From Gammaproteobacteria bacterium (GTDB lineage: Bacteria > Pseudomonadota > Gammaproteobacteria > Pseudomonadales > JADFDG01): a stretch of DNA of 64,000 nt. The notes under the pieces are model-generated. The model was not told the DNA's origin, did not search any database, and worked only from the letters and a program-made list of their open reading frames with translations. Of this stretch, positions 8,444 through 16,082 are shown piece after piece. The first letter of the stretch is position 1; each line of letters starts with the position of its first letter. A program made the position numbers and the translations under genes. The DNA is taken from positions 1-64,000 of the forward strand of contig JADFDG010000016.1 in assembly GCA_018262975.1 (NCBI GenBank). The letters run 5' to 3'.

Positions 8444-9214
8444 CTAGGGGCTGGCCACGCCGCTGCCGTTGCCGCTACCGGTCAGGTCGTCGGCGGGGAG
8501 GTCATCCAGCGGGTTGCCGGTGGGCGACCCGTTGTTGCCAGGCGGGTTGCCCAGCGTCTGCTGCAGACGACGGGCCTGCTGTTGCAGGTCGGGGTCGCCG
8601 GTTTCGTTGGCGGCTTGCTGCAAGGCGTTCAGTTCGTTGTTGTTGATGCCCGGATTGCGGTTGCTCGGGTTGCCCCGGCCGTCGCGTGATACCGGTGGCC
8701 TGCCGTTGCTCTGCAGGTTCTGTCGCCTGCCGTCGCGGTTGTTGGTGTACTCCGCCGAGCCGCTCAGCAACGTGAAGTTCTCGCCATCGGTATCGGTGCT
8801 GGTGCCGCGGATGCCGATGGTGGCGGTGCGCGTGAGCAACTGCACCTGCTGGCCCGGCGGGCGCTTGCCCCACGCCGACAGCAGCGAGCCGGCGAGCAGT
8901 TTCACCTGGTCGGAAAAGCCGTTGCCGCCGCGGCGCAGTACCACCGCGCTGTTGGAACGCAACACGTGTGCATCGCCGCCGGCGGCAAACGCAATCATGC
9001 TGCGCGTGCCGGTGCGCACTTCGGCGCCCGGCGGGATGGGTGTGGTGCGCGAGGCTTTCTGGCCGTTCACGAAGGCCTGGCCCTTCAGCACGCTGATGGT
9101 TCCGGATTCGCGGCCGGCGGCCCGTACGTGGCCGGGCAGCGCCGGCAGCAGGGCCAGCACGCCGAAACGGGCGGCCAGGGATAGCAGGCGGCGGCGGGAA
9201 AGAGTGGCAGGCAT
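8444..9214 (-). CDS. FecR-domain exported protein, putative Tat substrate
   Basis: 256 residues from ATG 9214; the longer open frame upstream is low-complexity and lacks a signal. The N terminus carries a twin-arginine-like SRRRLLSLAA followed by a hydrophobic stretch and a VRAAG cleavage region, suggesting export. Residues about 35-150 form a FecR domain with ISVLKGQAFVNG, an IPPGAEVRTG turn and TATIGIRGTST. The C-terminal third is Asn/Gly/Gln/Pro-rich and probably disordered. No sigma/anti-sigma partner is next door, so it may be a structural or sensor protein rather than the classical ferric-citrate regulator. Confidence 0.75.
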   Translation of the reverse strand: MPATLSRRRLLSLAARFGVLALLPALPGHVRAAGRESGTISVLKGQAFVNGQKASRTTPIPPGAEVRTGTRSMIAFAAGGDAHVLRSNSAVVLRRGGNGFSDQVKLLAGSLLSAWGKRPPGQQVQLLTRTATIGIRGTSTDTDGENFTLLSGSAEYTNNRDGRRQNLQSNGRPPVSRDGRGNPSNRNPGINNNELNALQQAANETGDPDLQQQARRLQQTLGNPPGNNGSPTGNPLDDLPADDLTGSGNGSGVASP

Positions 9215-9364
9215 GGCGGTCAGTCCGGCAGGAAAGTGGCGTGGGCGCCCCACGCGGGAGGCGGTGACAGGCCATCTTGCATCAGCGTCCGCGCCTGTGC
9301 AGCCCCCGATCCCGGTGGTGGGGGGTGGCGGGCGCCCCAAAAAAGGGCGTGGCGAGCCGTCAAA

Positions 9365-9397
9365 CCGGTACCAACGTACCGGCGAGTTTCGTATAGT
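9365..9397 (+). promoter_or_regulatory. Palindrome and -10 box ahead of the LuxR-type regulator
   Basis: A perfect inverted repeat CCGGTAC-CAAC-GTACCGG (9365-9382) is followed 9 bp later by TATAGT (9392-9397). The palindrome would cover the -35 region, as expected for an operator of a LuxR-type regulator. Autoregulation of the gene at 9469 is inferred. Confidence 0.55.
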
Positions 9398-9468
9398 CAG
9401 CCTCTGTCAGGAAACCCGGTCATCCGGGCTCCGTGGCTGGTTTCCCGTGCAACGACGAATGTCCAGGG

Positions 9469-10554
9469 ATGATGTACAGCGAAGATATCTACGCCGCGCT
9501 GACCGATGACGAGGTCTTCGCGGACCTGCCGCAGCGCCTGGCCGACCTCACCGGCGGCCGTTCCGCGGCCATCTACTGGCGGCACCCCTGCGGCGACGGC
9601 GAGGTGTTCGCCCACTCCTACTTCTCCGACGAACAGATCCAGACCTATGTCGGCAGTTACGCGCCACAGTCGCCCTGGCACCAGGCGGCGCTGAAGCCCG
9701 GCCGCATCAATCGACTCTGGCACATCAGCCAGGACGTTGCCGACCGTGCCGTGCTGGCCAGCGACGTCTGGAACGAGTGGATCCGTCCCAACGGTGACGA
9801 CACCTTCTACACCATCGGTGGCGTGTTCGACACGGCCTGGGGACGTGGTTCGGTGGGCATCAACCGCGGGCGCAGCCAGTCGGAGTTCGACGACACGGCC
9901 GTGGGGCGCCTGGTACAGGTCGGCGGCGACCTGCAGCGCATGCTGGCCATACGCGGCGAACTGGCCGCGCGCCGGCGCGAGTGCGGCGTACTGCGTGCCA
10001 CCCTCGACACGCTCGGTTACGCGGCACTGCACGTGCGTGCCGATGGCCGCGTGCTGGCGCTCAATGCCGCCGCCGAGGGCCTGTTGCGCCGTGGCGACGG
10101 GTTGCTGCTGGCGGCCGGCCGGTTGACCGCCCGGGAAGCGGAGTCCGCGGCGCGGCTGGCCGCGATTGTCAGTGCGGCGACCCGCGCACGCGATCCCGGG
10201 GCCGGTGCCACGCGCGTGTTGCGCCGTGATGGCAGCGTGGCCTGCCATGTCACGGCGACACCGCTGGTGGGCGTTTCCACGCCGTCGCGCGCCTTGGTAC
10301 TGCTGCGCGAACCGGTGCCGGCCGATACGTCGCTGGACCGGCGGCTGCGCGCGCTGTTTGACCTGTCGCCGGCCGAGGCGGGCATTGCCGTCGGTCTGGC
10401 CAGTGGCCTGACACCGCGCGAAGTCGCCGAGCAGCGCGGCGTCAGCGAGGGCACGGTGCGCAGCCAGGTGAAGACGCTGATGGCCAAGCTGGGCGTGCAC
10501 CGCCAGGCGGAGGTGGTCGCGCTGGTGGTCGGGCTGCCGCCCTTGCGCACCTGA
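9469..10554 (+). CDS. LuxR family transcriptional regulator
   Basis: 361 residues from ATG 9469 (ATGATG, with CCAGGG just upstream). The N-terminal two-thirds is a sensory region (residues 1-220, with a PAS-like stretch around the segment HVRADGRVLALNAAAEGLL) without a receiver domain. The last 60 residues are a LuxR/FixJ helix-turn-helix: LSPAEAGIAVGLASGLTPREVAEQ, then SEGTVRSQVKTLMAKLG. It therefore probably senses a small ligand rather than being phosphorylated. A perfect palindrome overlaps its promoter. The targets are not evident; the divergent FecR gene is one possibility. Confidence 0.85.
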   Translation: MMYSEDIYAALTDDEVFADLPQRLADLTGGRSAAIYWRHPCGDGEVFAHSYFSDEQIQTYVGSYAPQSPWHQAALKPGRINRLWHISQDVADRAVLASDVWNEWIRPNGDDTFYTIGGVFDTAWGRGSVGINRGRSQSEFDDTAVGRLVQVGGDLQRMLAIRGELAARRRECGVLRATLDTLGYAALHVRADGRVLALNAAAEGLLRRGDGLLLAAGRLTAREAESAARLAAIVSAATRARDPGAGATRVLRRDGSVACHVTATPLVGVSTPSRALVLLREPVPADTSLDRRLRALFDLSPAEAGIAVGLASGLTPREVAEQRGVSEGTVRSQVKTLMAKLGVHRQAEVVALVVGLPPLRT

Positions 10555-10629
10555 TTCCTGCTTGGAGCGGGCCGGCACTGGTCGTACCATGCCGCCCGCC
10601 CGTGCACGACTTTCCGAGGGGTCCGTCGC

Positions 10630-11352
10630 TTGCTGTACGCCTGGTACGCGCTGCGTTCGCTGGTTTTCTATGTCGGCTATGCCGTCATCATGGTCCTGCA
10701 GCCCCTGGTCGGGCTGCTGATCTGCAAGGTCGTGCCCGACCGCTGGTTGCAGGCGTGGTTGCTGTCGGCCTGCCGCGCGGCCGTGGTGTGGGCGCGCATG
10801 ACCTGTGGCATCCGCTACCGGCTCGAGGGCGTGGAGAACATTCCCGCCGGTGCGAGCGTGGTGCTGTCCAAGCACCAGAGTGCGTGGGAGACGCTGTTCC
10901 TGCAGGTCTACCTGCAGCCGTCGGTCACCGTGGCCAAGGCCGAACTGCTGCGCATTCCGTTTTTCGGCTGGGGCCTGGCACTGGCGCGCCCCATCGCCAT
11001 CGACCGCGACAAGCCGTCGCAGGCGCTCAAGGAGATCATCCGAAGCGGCCAGTTGCGCCTGGCCGCCGGTGATCGCGTGATCGTCTTCCCGGAAGGCACG
11101 CGCACGCTGCCCGGCGAGCAACGCGAATACTCCGCCGGTGGCGCCATGCTGGCGGTCAAGGCCGGCGTACCGGTGCTGCCGGTGGCGCTCAATTCCGGTG
11201 ACTGCTGGCCGCGTGGCACGCTGGTCAAGCGCCCCGGACTCATCCGCGTGCAGTTTGGCCCGTCCATTGCCACGCAGGGCGTCGGTGCCAAGGAAGTCAA
11301 CCAGCGCGCGCGCGACTGGATCGAGAACGCGCTGGTGCAACCGGTGGCATGA
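10630..11352 (+). CDS. Lysophospholipid acyltransferase (PlsC-like)
   Basis: 240 residues from a TTG start. Inner-membrane glycerophospholipid acyltransferase expected to acylate 1-acyl-glycerol-3-phosphate to phosphatidic acid. N-terminal hydrophobic segments cover residues about 8-40. The catalytic H(X)4D/E motif appears as KHQSAWET (Glu at the acidic position), and the phosphate-binding motif as FPEGTRT. A third block with PVLPVALNSGD is also present. It overlaps the CobW-like gene by 4 bp (ATGA), so translation is coupled. Some paralogues act on lysophospholipids or ornithine lipids. Confidence 0.88.
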   Translation: MLYAWYALRSLVFYVGYAVIMVLQPLVGLLICKVVPDRWLQAWLLSACRAAVVWARMTCGIRYRLEGVENIPAGASVVLSKHQSAWETLFLQVYLQPSVTVAKAELLRIPFFGWGLALARPIAIDRDKPSQALKEIIRSGQLRLAAGDRVIVFPEGTRTLPGEQREYSAGGAMLAVKAGVPVLPVALNSGDCWPRGTLVKRPGLIRVQFGPSIATQGVGAKEVNQRARDWIENALVQPVA

Positions 11353-12272
11353 CGGCGCCCCTGCACGACATTCCGTTCAATCTCGTCACCGGCTACCTCG
11401 GTGCCGGCAAGACCACCTTGCTGCGCCACTTGCTGGCCACGCGTCCGGCTGGCGAGCGCTGGGCGGTGCTGGTGAACGAGTTCGGCGAAGTCGGCATCGA
11501 TGGTGCGCTGCTGGATGCCGACGGCGTGTTCGTCAAGGAAGTACCGGGTGGCTGCCTGTGCTGCGCCAACGGCGTGCCATTCCGCATCGCGCTCAACCTG
11601 TTGCTGCAGCGCGCGCGCCCGGACCGCCTGCTCATCGAGCCCACCGGCCTGGGCCACCCGCTGCAGCTGCTGGCGCAACTGCAGGCGGCGGAATACCGCG
11701 ATGTGCTGTCGCCGCGCGCCACGCTCTGCGTCATCGACCCGGTCGCCGCGCGCGATCCGCGCGTCGCCGAGGCGGAGTTGTTCTGGCAGCAGCTGGCCAG
11801 TGCCGACCTGCTGGTGTTCAACCACGCCGACCGCGCCGGTGACGACGACAGGGATGCGCTGCGCGCCTTGCTGGCCGCACGCGGCATGGCCGGCCTGCCC
11901 GCGGTAAGCGTTGCCCGCGGCGCCATCGATCCCGCACTGCTCGACACGCCGCCACTGGCGCGTGGCTGGTCGCTGCTGCCGCCGCCGGCGGACGCCAACA
12001 TGCATCATGCCGGCGCGCAGTGGCCGGCGGAGGTCTGCTTCCCGCACGACGATACGCTGGCGCTGCTGATGGCCTTGCCGGTAGAGCGCCTGAAGGCGGT
12101 CATCCACACCGACCGCGGCTGGCTGGAGGTCAACGCCACCGCCCGCGTCAGCGAATGCCGCCTGCGCGAGCCGGCGGCGGACAGCCGGGTGGAGGTCATT
12201 GCCCTGCGCAGTACCGGGCTGCCGGACCTGAAAAGCATTCTCGATACCCTGCGCGACGACGGCGCCGGGTAA
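11349..12272 (+). CDS. CobW/COG0523 family GTP-binding metallochaperone
   Basis: 307 residues. P-loop GTPase of the G3E family with Walker A GYLGAGKTT (residues 15-23). The metal-binding GCLCC motif of COG0523 is intact (VPGGCLCCANG), and EPTGLGHP and the NHAD guanine-specificity-like segment follow. The C-terminal CobW domain ends the protein. Family members hand zinc, cobalt or iron to client enzymes using GTP hydrolysis; the metal here is undetermined. It is translationally coupled to the acyltransferase before it and lies 40 bp ahead of the FieF homologue, a possible metal-homeostasis neighbourhood. Confidence 0.88.
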   Translation: MTAPLHDIPFNLVTGYLGAGKTTLLRHLLATRPAGERWAVLVNEFGEVGIDGALLDADGVFVKEVPGGCLCCANGVPFRIALNLLLQRARPDRLLIEPTGLGHPLQLLAQLQAAEYRDVLSPRATLCVIDPVAARDPRVAEAELFWQQLASADLLVFNHADRAGDDDRDALRALLAARGMAGLPAVSVARGAIDPALLDTPPLARGWSLLPPPADANMHHAGAQWPAEVCFPHDDTLALLMALPVERLKAVIHTDRGWLEVNATARVSECRLREPAADSRVEVIALRSTGLPDLKSILDTLRDDGAG

Positions 12273-12312
12273 ACTGGCTGATCATCCCAGACGTCACGGT
12301 GCCCATCCGCTC

Positions 12313-13215
12313 ATGGCCGTTGCGACCCTCACTCCAGAGAAAGCCCGCTGGCTGCGCCTGGCCAGTACGGCGTCCGTCGTCACCGCCCTGGTGCTCATCG
12401 GCCTGAAGGCCTGGGCCTGGTGGATCAGTGATTCGGTGGCTTTGCTGGCGTCGCTGATTGATTCGGTGATGGACTCGGCGTCGTCGATCATCAACTTCAT
12501 CGCCATCCGCTACGCGCTGATGCCCGCCGACGAAGAGCACCGCTTCGGCCACGGCAAGGCCGAGGCACTGTCGGGGCTCGGCCAGGCAGCGTTCATCGCC
12601 GGTTCGGCGGTCTTCCTGTTGATGCATGCCACCGAGCGGTTGTTCAACCCCGCGCCGGTCACCGACACCTCCATCGGTATCGCCGTGATGGTGGTATCGA
12701 TTGCCGCCACCGCAGTGCTGGTGGTGATCCAGCGCATCGCCATCCGCAAGACCGGCTCCACGGCGGTGAAGGCGGATTCGCTGCACTACGTCGGCGACTT
12801 GCTGGTGAACGCGAGCATCATTGTCGCCCTGGTGCTGGCCACCGCCGGCTACTACAGCGCCGACGCCTGGTTCGGCATCGGCATCGCCTTCTACATCGCC
12901 TGGAACGCCTGGGAGATCCTGAAGGAGGCCTTCAACCACCTGCTTGATCGCGAAGTGAGCGAGGACGTGCGCGCGGAAATCCTGCGCCTGGTCGAAGCGC
13001 GCCCGGGAGTGACCGGCGTGCATGACCTGCGCACGCGCCTGTCCGGGCAACACATGTTCGTGCAACTGCACCTGGAGATCGCGCGTGACACGCCGCTGTG
13101 GCGGGCGCACGAGATCGCCGAGGACGTCGAACTGGCCATCCTCACCCATTACCCGCACAGCGAGGCGATCGTGCACCAGGATCCGACCCCGCTCGAGGAG
13201 AGCGGAGCCGCCTGA
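12313..13215 (+). CDS. fieF: Cation diffusion facilitator (FieF-like)
   Basis: 300 residues, inner-membrane divalent metal/proton antiporter exporting Zn, Fe or Cd. Six helices are followed by a cytoplasmic C-terminal domain of about 90 residues. The transport-site acidic motif in helix 2 (SLIDSVMDSAS) and the matching HYVGDLLVN in helix 5 are present. The HRFGHGKAEAL loop is typical of FieF/YiiP, and C-terminal histidines (GVHDLRTRLSG, QLHLE) could bind metal. It overlaps the Na/Pi gene by 1 bp (TGATG). Confidence 0.9.
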   Translation: MAVATLTPEKARWLRLASTASVVTALVLIGLKAWAWWISDSVALLASLIDSVMDSASSIINFIAIRYALMPADEEHRFGHGKAEALSGLGQAAFIAGSAVFLLMHATERLFNPAPVTDTSIGIAVMVVSIAATAVLVVIQRIAIRKTGSTAVKADSLHYVGDLLVNASIIVALVLATAGYYSADAWFGIGIAFYIAWNAWEILKEAFNHLLDREVSEDVRAEILRLVEARPGVTGVHDLRTRLSGQHMFVQLHLEIARDTPLWRAHEIAEDVELAILTHYPHSEAIVHQDPTPLEESGAA

Positions 13216-14885
13216 TGGATCTCGGCCTGCTCGCCGCCCTGGACGGGTGGAGCCTGCTCGCGGGACTCGGCCTGTTCATGCTCGGCATGGACCAGCTGGA
13301 ATCCGGCGCCAACGCGGTGGCGGGCAACACCTTCCGCGCCATGTTGCGGCAGGCCACCGGGCACCCGTTGCTGTCGATCCTGTTCGGCATCGTCGCCACC
13401 GGCATCCTGCAGAGCAGTTCGATCCTCGGCCTGATGGTACTGGCCTTCGTCGGTGCCGGCATCCTGCCGATGCGCAACGCCATCGGCGTGATCCTCGGTT
13501 CCAATATCGGCAGCACCTTCACCGGCTGGATCGTCGGGGCCATCGGCTTCAAGCTCGACCTGGAGGCGCTGGCGATTCCCTTCATCGGGATCGGCGCCAT
13601 CGTGGTGGTGTTCGCGCATGCCGAGTCGCGCCTGCGCGCCTGGGGGTCGGTGCTGCTGGCACTGGGGTTGCTGCTGCTGGGCATGCAGTACATGGTCGGG
13701 GCAGCCGATACGCTGGCGCGCGGCTTCGACCCGGGGACGCTGGCCGATCATCCACCCATCGTGTTCTTCCTCGTGGGGATCATCGTGACGGTGATCGTGC
13801 GCACCAGCGCCGCGACCATCATGATGGCGTTGTCCGCCATGAGCGTGGGCATCCTCAACCTCGAACAGGCCGCGGCGATTGCCATCGGCGCCGATCTCGG
13901 CACCACCAGCACCATGGTCATCGCCGCCGTGAAGGGCGTGGCGGCCAAGAAGCAGGTGGCGCTGTTCCACGTGCTGTTCAACGTGGTCAGCAACGGCGTG
14001 GCTTTCGTGTTATTGCTGCCGCACGTGGGCGCCATCACCGCCTGGTACGGCATCGAGGACCCGCTGCTGGCGTTGCCGGCCTTCCACAGTACCTTCAACC
14101 TGCTGGGCGTGTTGCTGTTCTATCCGTTTGTCGGGCGCATCGGTGATTTCCTGGCCGCGCGCTTCCAGGGCGGCGAGGAAACCGTGGCGGTCCACCTGCC
14201 GCGCGTGCCGTGGTCGGAAAAAGAGGCGGCATTCACTGCCCTCGAGCAGGAGGTGCGCGGTCTGTACCGGCGCGTGCTTGCCCTCAACCTGCGTGCACTC
14301 AAACTCGAGCTGCCGCCGCTGGTGGCCGACGGCCGCCAGGAGGGCGGGGCGCTCGACGAGTGGCTGGGTCCGCGCGCGACCTTCGGCGACGAGTACGAAC
14401 TGGTGAAGCGACTGGAAGGGGAATTGTTCGATTACATCCGCCACCTGCAGTCGCTGGCGCTGTCCGACGAGGAGTCACGGCGGCTGGCGGTGCTGATGGT
14501 GGCGGCACGCGAGGTCGTGCAGGCGGCCAAGGGCGTCAAGGACATCCGCGAGGAACTGGTGGAGTTCCGCCACTCCTCCAACGCGTGGCTGGCGGCCTAC
14601 GTGGGCGAATACAACACGGCGTTGCGCGGCCACTACGCCGCGCTGGCCGACCTGATGCTGCGCCCGCACCACGAGGTGGCGATCGTCGATGCGCTCGAAC
14701 AGCTCACCCTGCAGGAGTCGAAACTGCACGACAGCATGAAACAGCGCGTGTATGCCGAAGACCTGCGCAGTGGCCTGTCCGACGTGGAGCTGTCCACCGT
14801 GCTGAACGTGTTGCACGAGATGCACGGGTCCAACCGCGCGTTGCTGCGCGGTGCGCGCGGCATACTGCGCAACGTGCTGGACTGA
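13215..14885 (+). CDS. Na/Pi-cotransporter family protein with PhoU-like tail
   Basis: 556 residues. The N-terminal half (about 350 residues) has two inverted Na/Pi symporter repeats with the diagnostic Gln-Ser-Ser motifs: TGILQSSSILGLM and, in the second repeat, TSAATIMMALSAMS. Glycine-rich LGSNIGSTFTGW and GADLGTTSTMV segments are typical of the family. The C-terminal 180 residues are helical and PhoU-like. It probably imports phosphate with sodium, with the tail sensing phosphate state (inference). The start overlaps the fieF stop, so the two genes are coupled. Confidence 0.87.
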   Translation: MDLGLLAALDGWSLLAGLGLFMLGMDQLESGANAVAGNTFRAMLRQATGHPLLSILFGIVATGILQSSSILGLMVLAFVGAGILPMRNAIGVILGSNIGSTFTGWIVGAIGFKLDLEALAIPFIGIGAIVVVFAHAESRLRAWGSVLLALGLLLLGMQYMVGAADTLARGFDPGTLADHPPIVFFLVGIIVTVIVRTSAATIMMALSAMSVGILNLEQAAAIAIGADLGTTSTMVIAAVKGVAAKKQVALFHVLFNVVSNGVAFVLLLPHVGAITAWYGIEDPLLALPAFHSTFNLLGVLLFYPFVGRIGDFLAARFQGGEETVAVHLPRVPWSEKEAAFTALEQEVRGLYRRVLALNLRALKLELPPLVADGRQEGGALDEWLGPRATFGDEYELVKRLEGELFDYIRHLQSLALSDEESRRLAVLMVAAREVVQAAKGVKDIREELVEFRHSSNAWLAAYVGEYNTALRGHYAALADLMLRPHHEVAIVDALEQLTLQESKLHDSMKQRVYAEDLRSGLSDVELSTVLNVLHEMHGSNRALLRGARGILRNVLD

Positions 14886-14891
14886 GGGCGC

Positions 14892-15956
14892 TCAGGGGGC
14901 GCTGGTGGCTGCTGGCGGGTCCCGCCAGGGTTTGCCGGCGGCGTACGAAACCAGCCGCTCGAGGGTGGTGGCGAAGCGCGGGTCGCTGGTGCTGCCGATG
15001 CCGGTCAGTGCGCGCTTCTGCAGTGCTTGCGCTTCGCCGAAGTTGCCGCTCTCCGCTTGCGCGGCAGCCAGCGTGTCGAGCATCTGCACGCTCTGGTCCA
15101 TCACCGGCAGCAGCAACGCCACCGCGCGCTTGCCGTCTCGCTCGCTGTCCTGCGGACAGGTGGACAGCAGCCAGGCGAGGTTGTTGATGGCCGGCAGGTA
15201 CTGGCGCGCCGCCGCGCGTTCGAGCAGTTCCCGGGCCTTGGCGAAGTCACGCGGCATGCCCACGCCGCGGTAATGGAACGAGGCCAGCGTGTCCATGGCG
15301 GGTGCGTGCCCGGCGTTGGCGGACTTTTCCAGCCACTCGATCGCGCGCGGCAGGTCGCGCACGGTGCCGGCGCCCACCAGCAGCTTCTCGGCCAGCAGCA
15401 ATTGCGCGGCGGCATCGCCGGCCTCGGCGCGGCCCTTCACGGCACGGAAGTCTTCCTCGAGGGACAGTGCCCCGGGCTGCCCGGCGGCCGCGGCATTGCG
15501 CAGTGCCTGCAGTTCGCGCTCCAGTTCGGGGGCGGCGGCCTGCACCCGCGCGAGCACGCGCGCGGCCACCGCGCGGTCGAGTGATTCCGAGTAACCGGTC
15601 ACCGCGTTGCCGTGAGGGCCTTCCAGGGCGGTGCGGATGGCGTGAAGTTCGGCGGGCGCGAGGTTCGCCAGTTGTTCGTCCAGCAATGCGCTGCGCGCTG
15701 CTGGCCAGTCGGCATGCTCCTTCCAGAATCCGGCGAGGCTCTCCAGCAAGGGGCGGGCATCGGGATTGCGCTCGGCCTGGCGCAGCGTCAGTTCCTGCAG
15801 TGCCTGGTAGTAGCGCGCCTCGGCACCGGACAGCACCAGCAAGGCTTCGGCGTCCGCGCGGGCGTTGTCCTGCGGCGCACGGTTCGCGCAGCCGACCAGC
15901 AGCAGGGGAGCGGTCAGCAGCGCGGCGAGCACGGGGGCGGGGCATTTTGTCGGCAT
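14892..15956 (-). CDS. Sel1-repeat lipoprotein
   Basis: 354 residues from ATG 15956. The N terminus is a lipoprotein signal with lipobox LLVGC (Cys about residue 25), so the protein is anchored in a membrane. Helical sequence follows, then Sel1/TPR-like repeats at residues 185-300 (GDAAAQLLLAEKLLVG, AIEWLEKSANAGHAPAMDTLA, ARELLERAAARQYLPAINNLA). Such repeats bind partner proteins. It is convergent with the Na/Pi gene (6 bp between stops) and divergent from the sensor kinase. Specific role unknown. Confidence 0.8.
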   Translation of the reverse strand: MPTKCPAPVLAALLTAPLLLVGCANRAPQDNARADAEALLVLSGAEARYYQALQELTLRQAERNPDARPLLESLAGFWKEHADWPAARSALLDEQLANLAPAELHAIRTALEGPHGNAVTGYSESLDRAVAARVLARVQAAAPELERELQALRNAAAAGQPGALSLEEDFRAVKGRAEAGDAAAQLLLAEKLLVGAGTVRDLPRAIEWLEKSANAGHAPAMDTLASFHYRGVGMPRDFAKARELLERAAARQYLPAINNLAWLLSTCPQDSERDGKRAVALLLPVMDQSVQMLDTLAAAQAESGNFGEAQALQKRALTGIGSTSDPRFATTLERLVSYAAGKPWRDPPAATSAP

Positions 15957-16082
15957 GGCGTGGGGCAGGTCCGTTCCGTCGGCCGTTTGCCTATGAAGGG
16001 TAGCACGAGGGTGCGCGGCCCGGCCGGGCCGGGTATTGTTGCCGTGAGACCGCTGCCTGCCGGCGGGATTCCCGGAGACGTC

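Noticed and set aside
9397-11340. A 647-codon minus-strand open frame over the LuxR and acyltransferase genes
   Set aside because: His/Arg/Gln-rich composition, no motifs, and it lies opposite two recognised genes.
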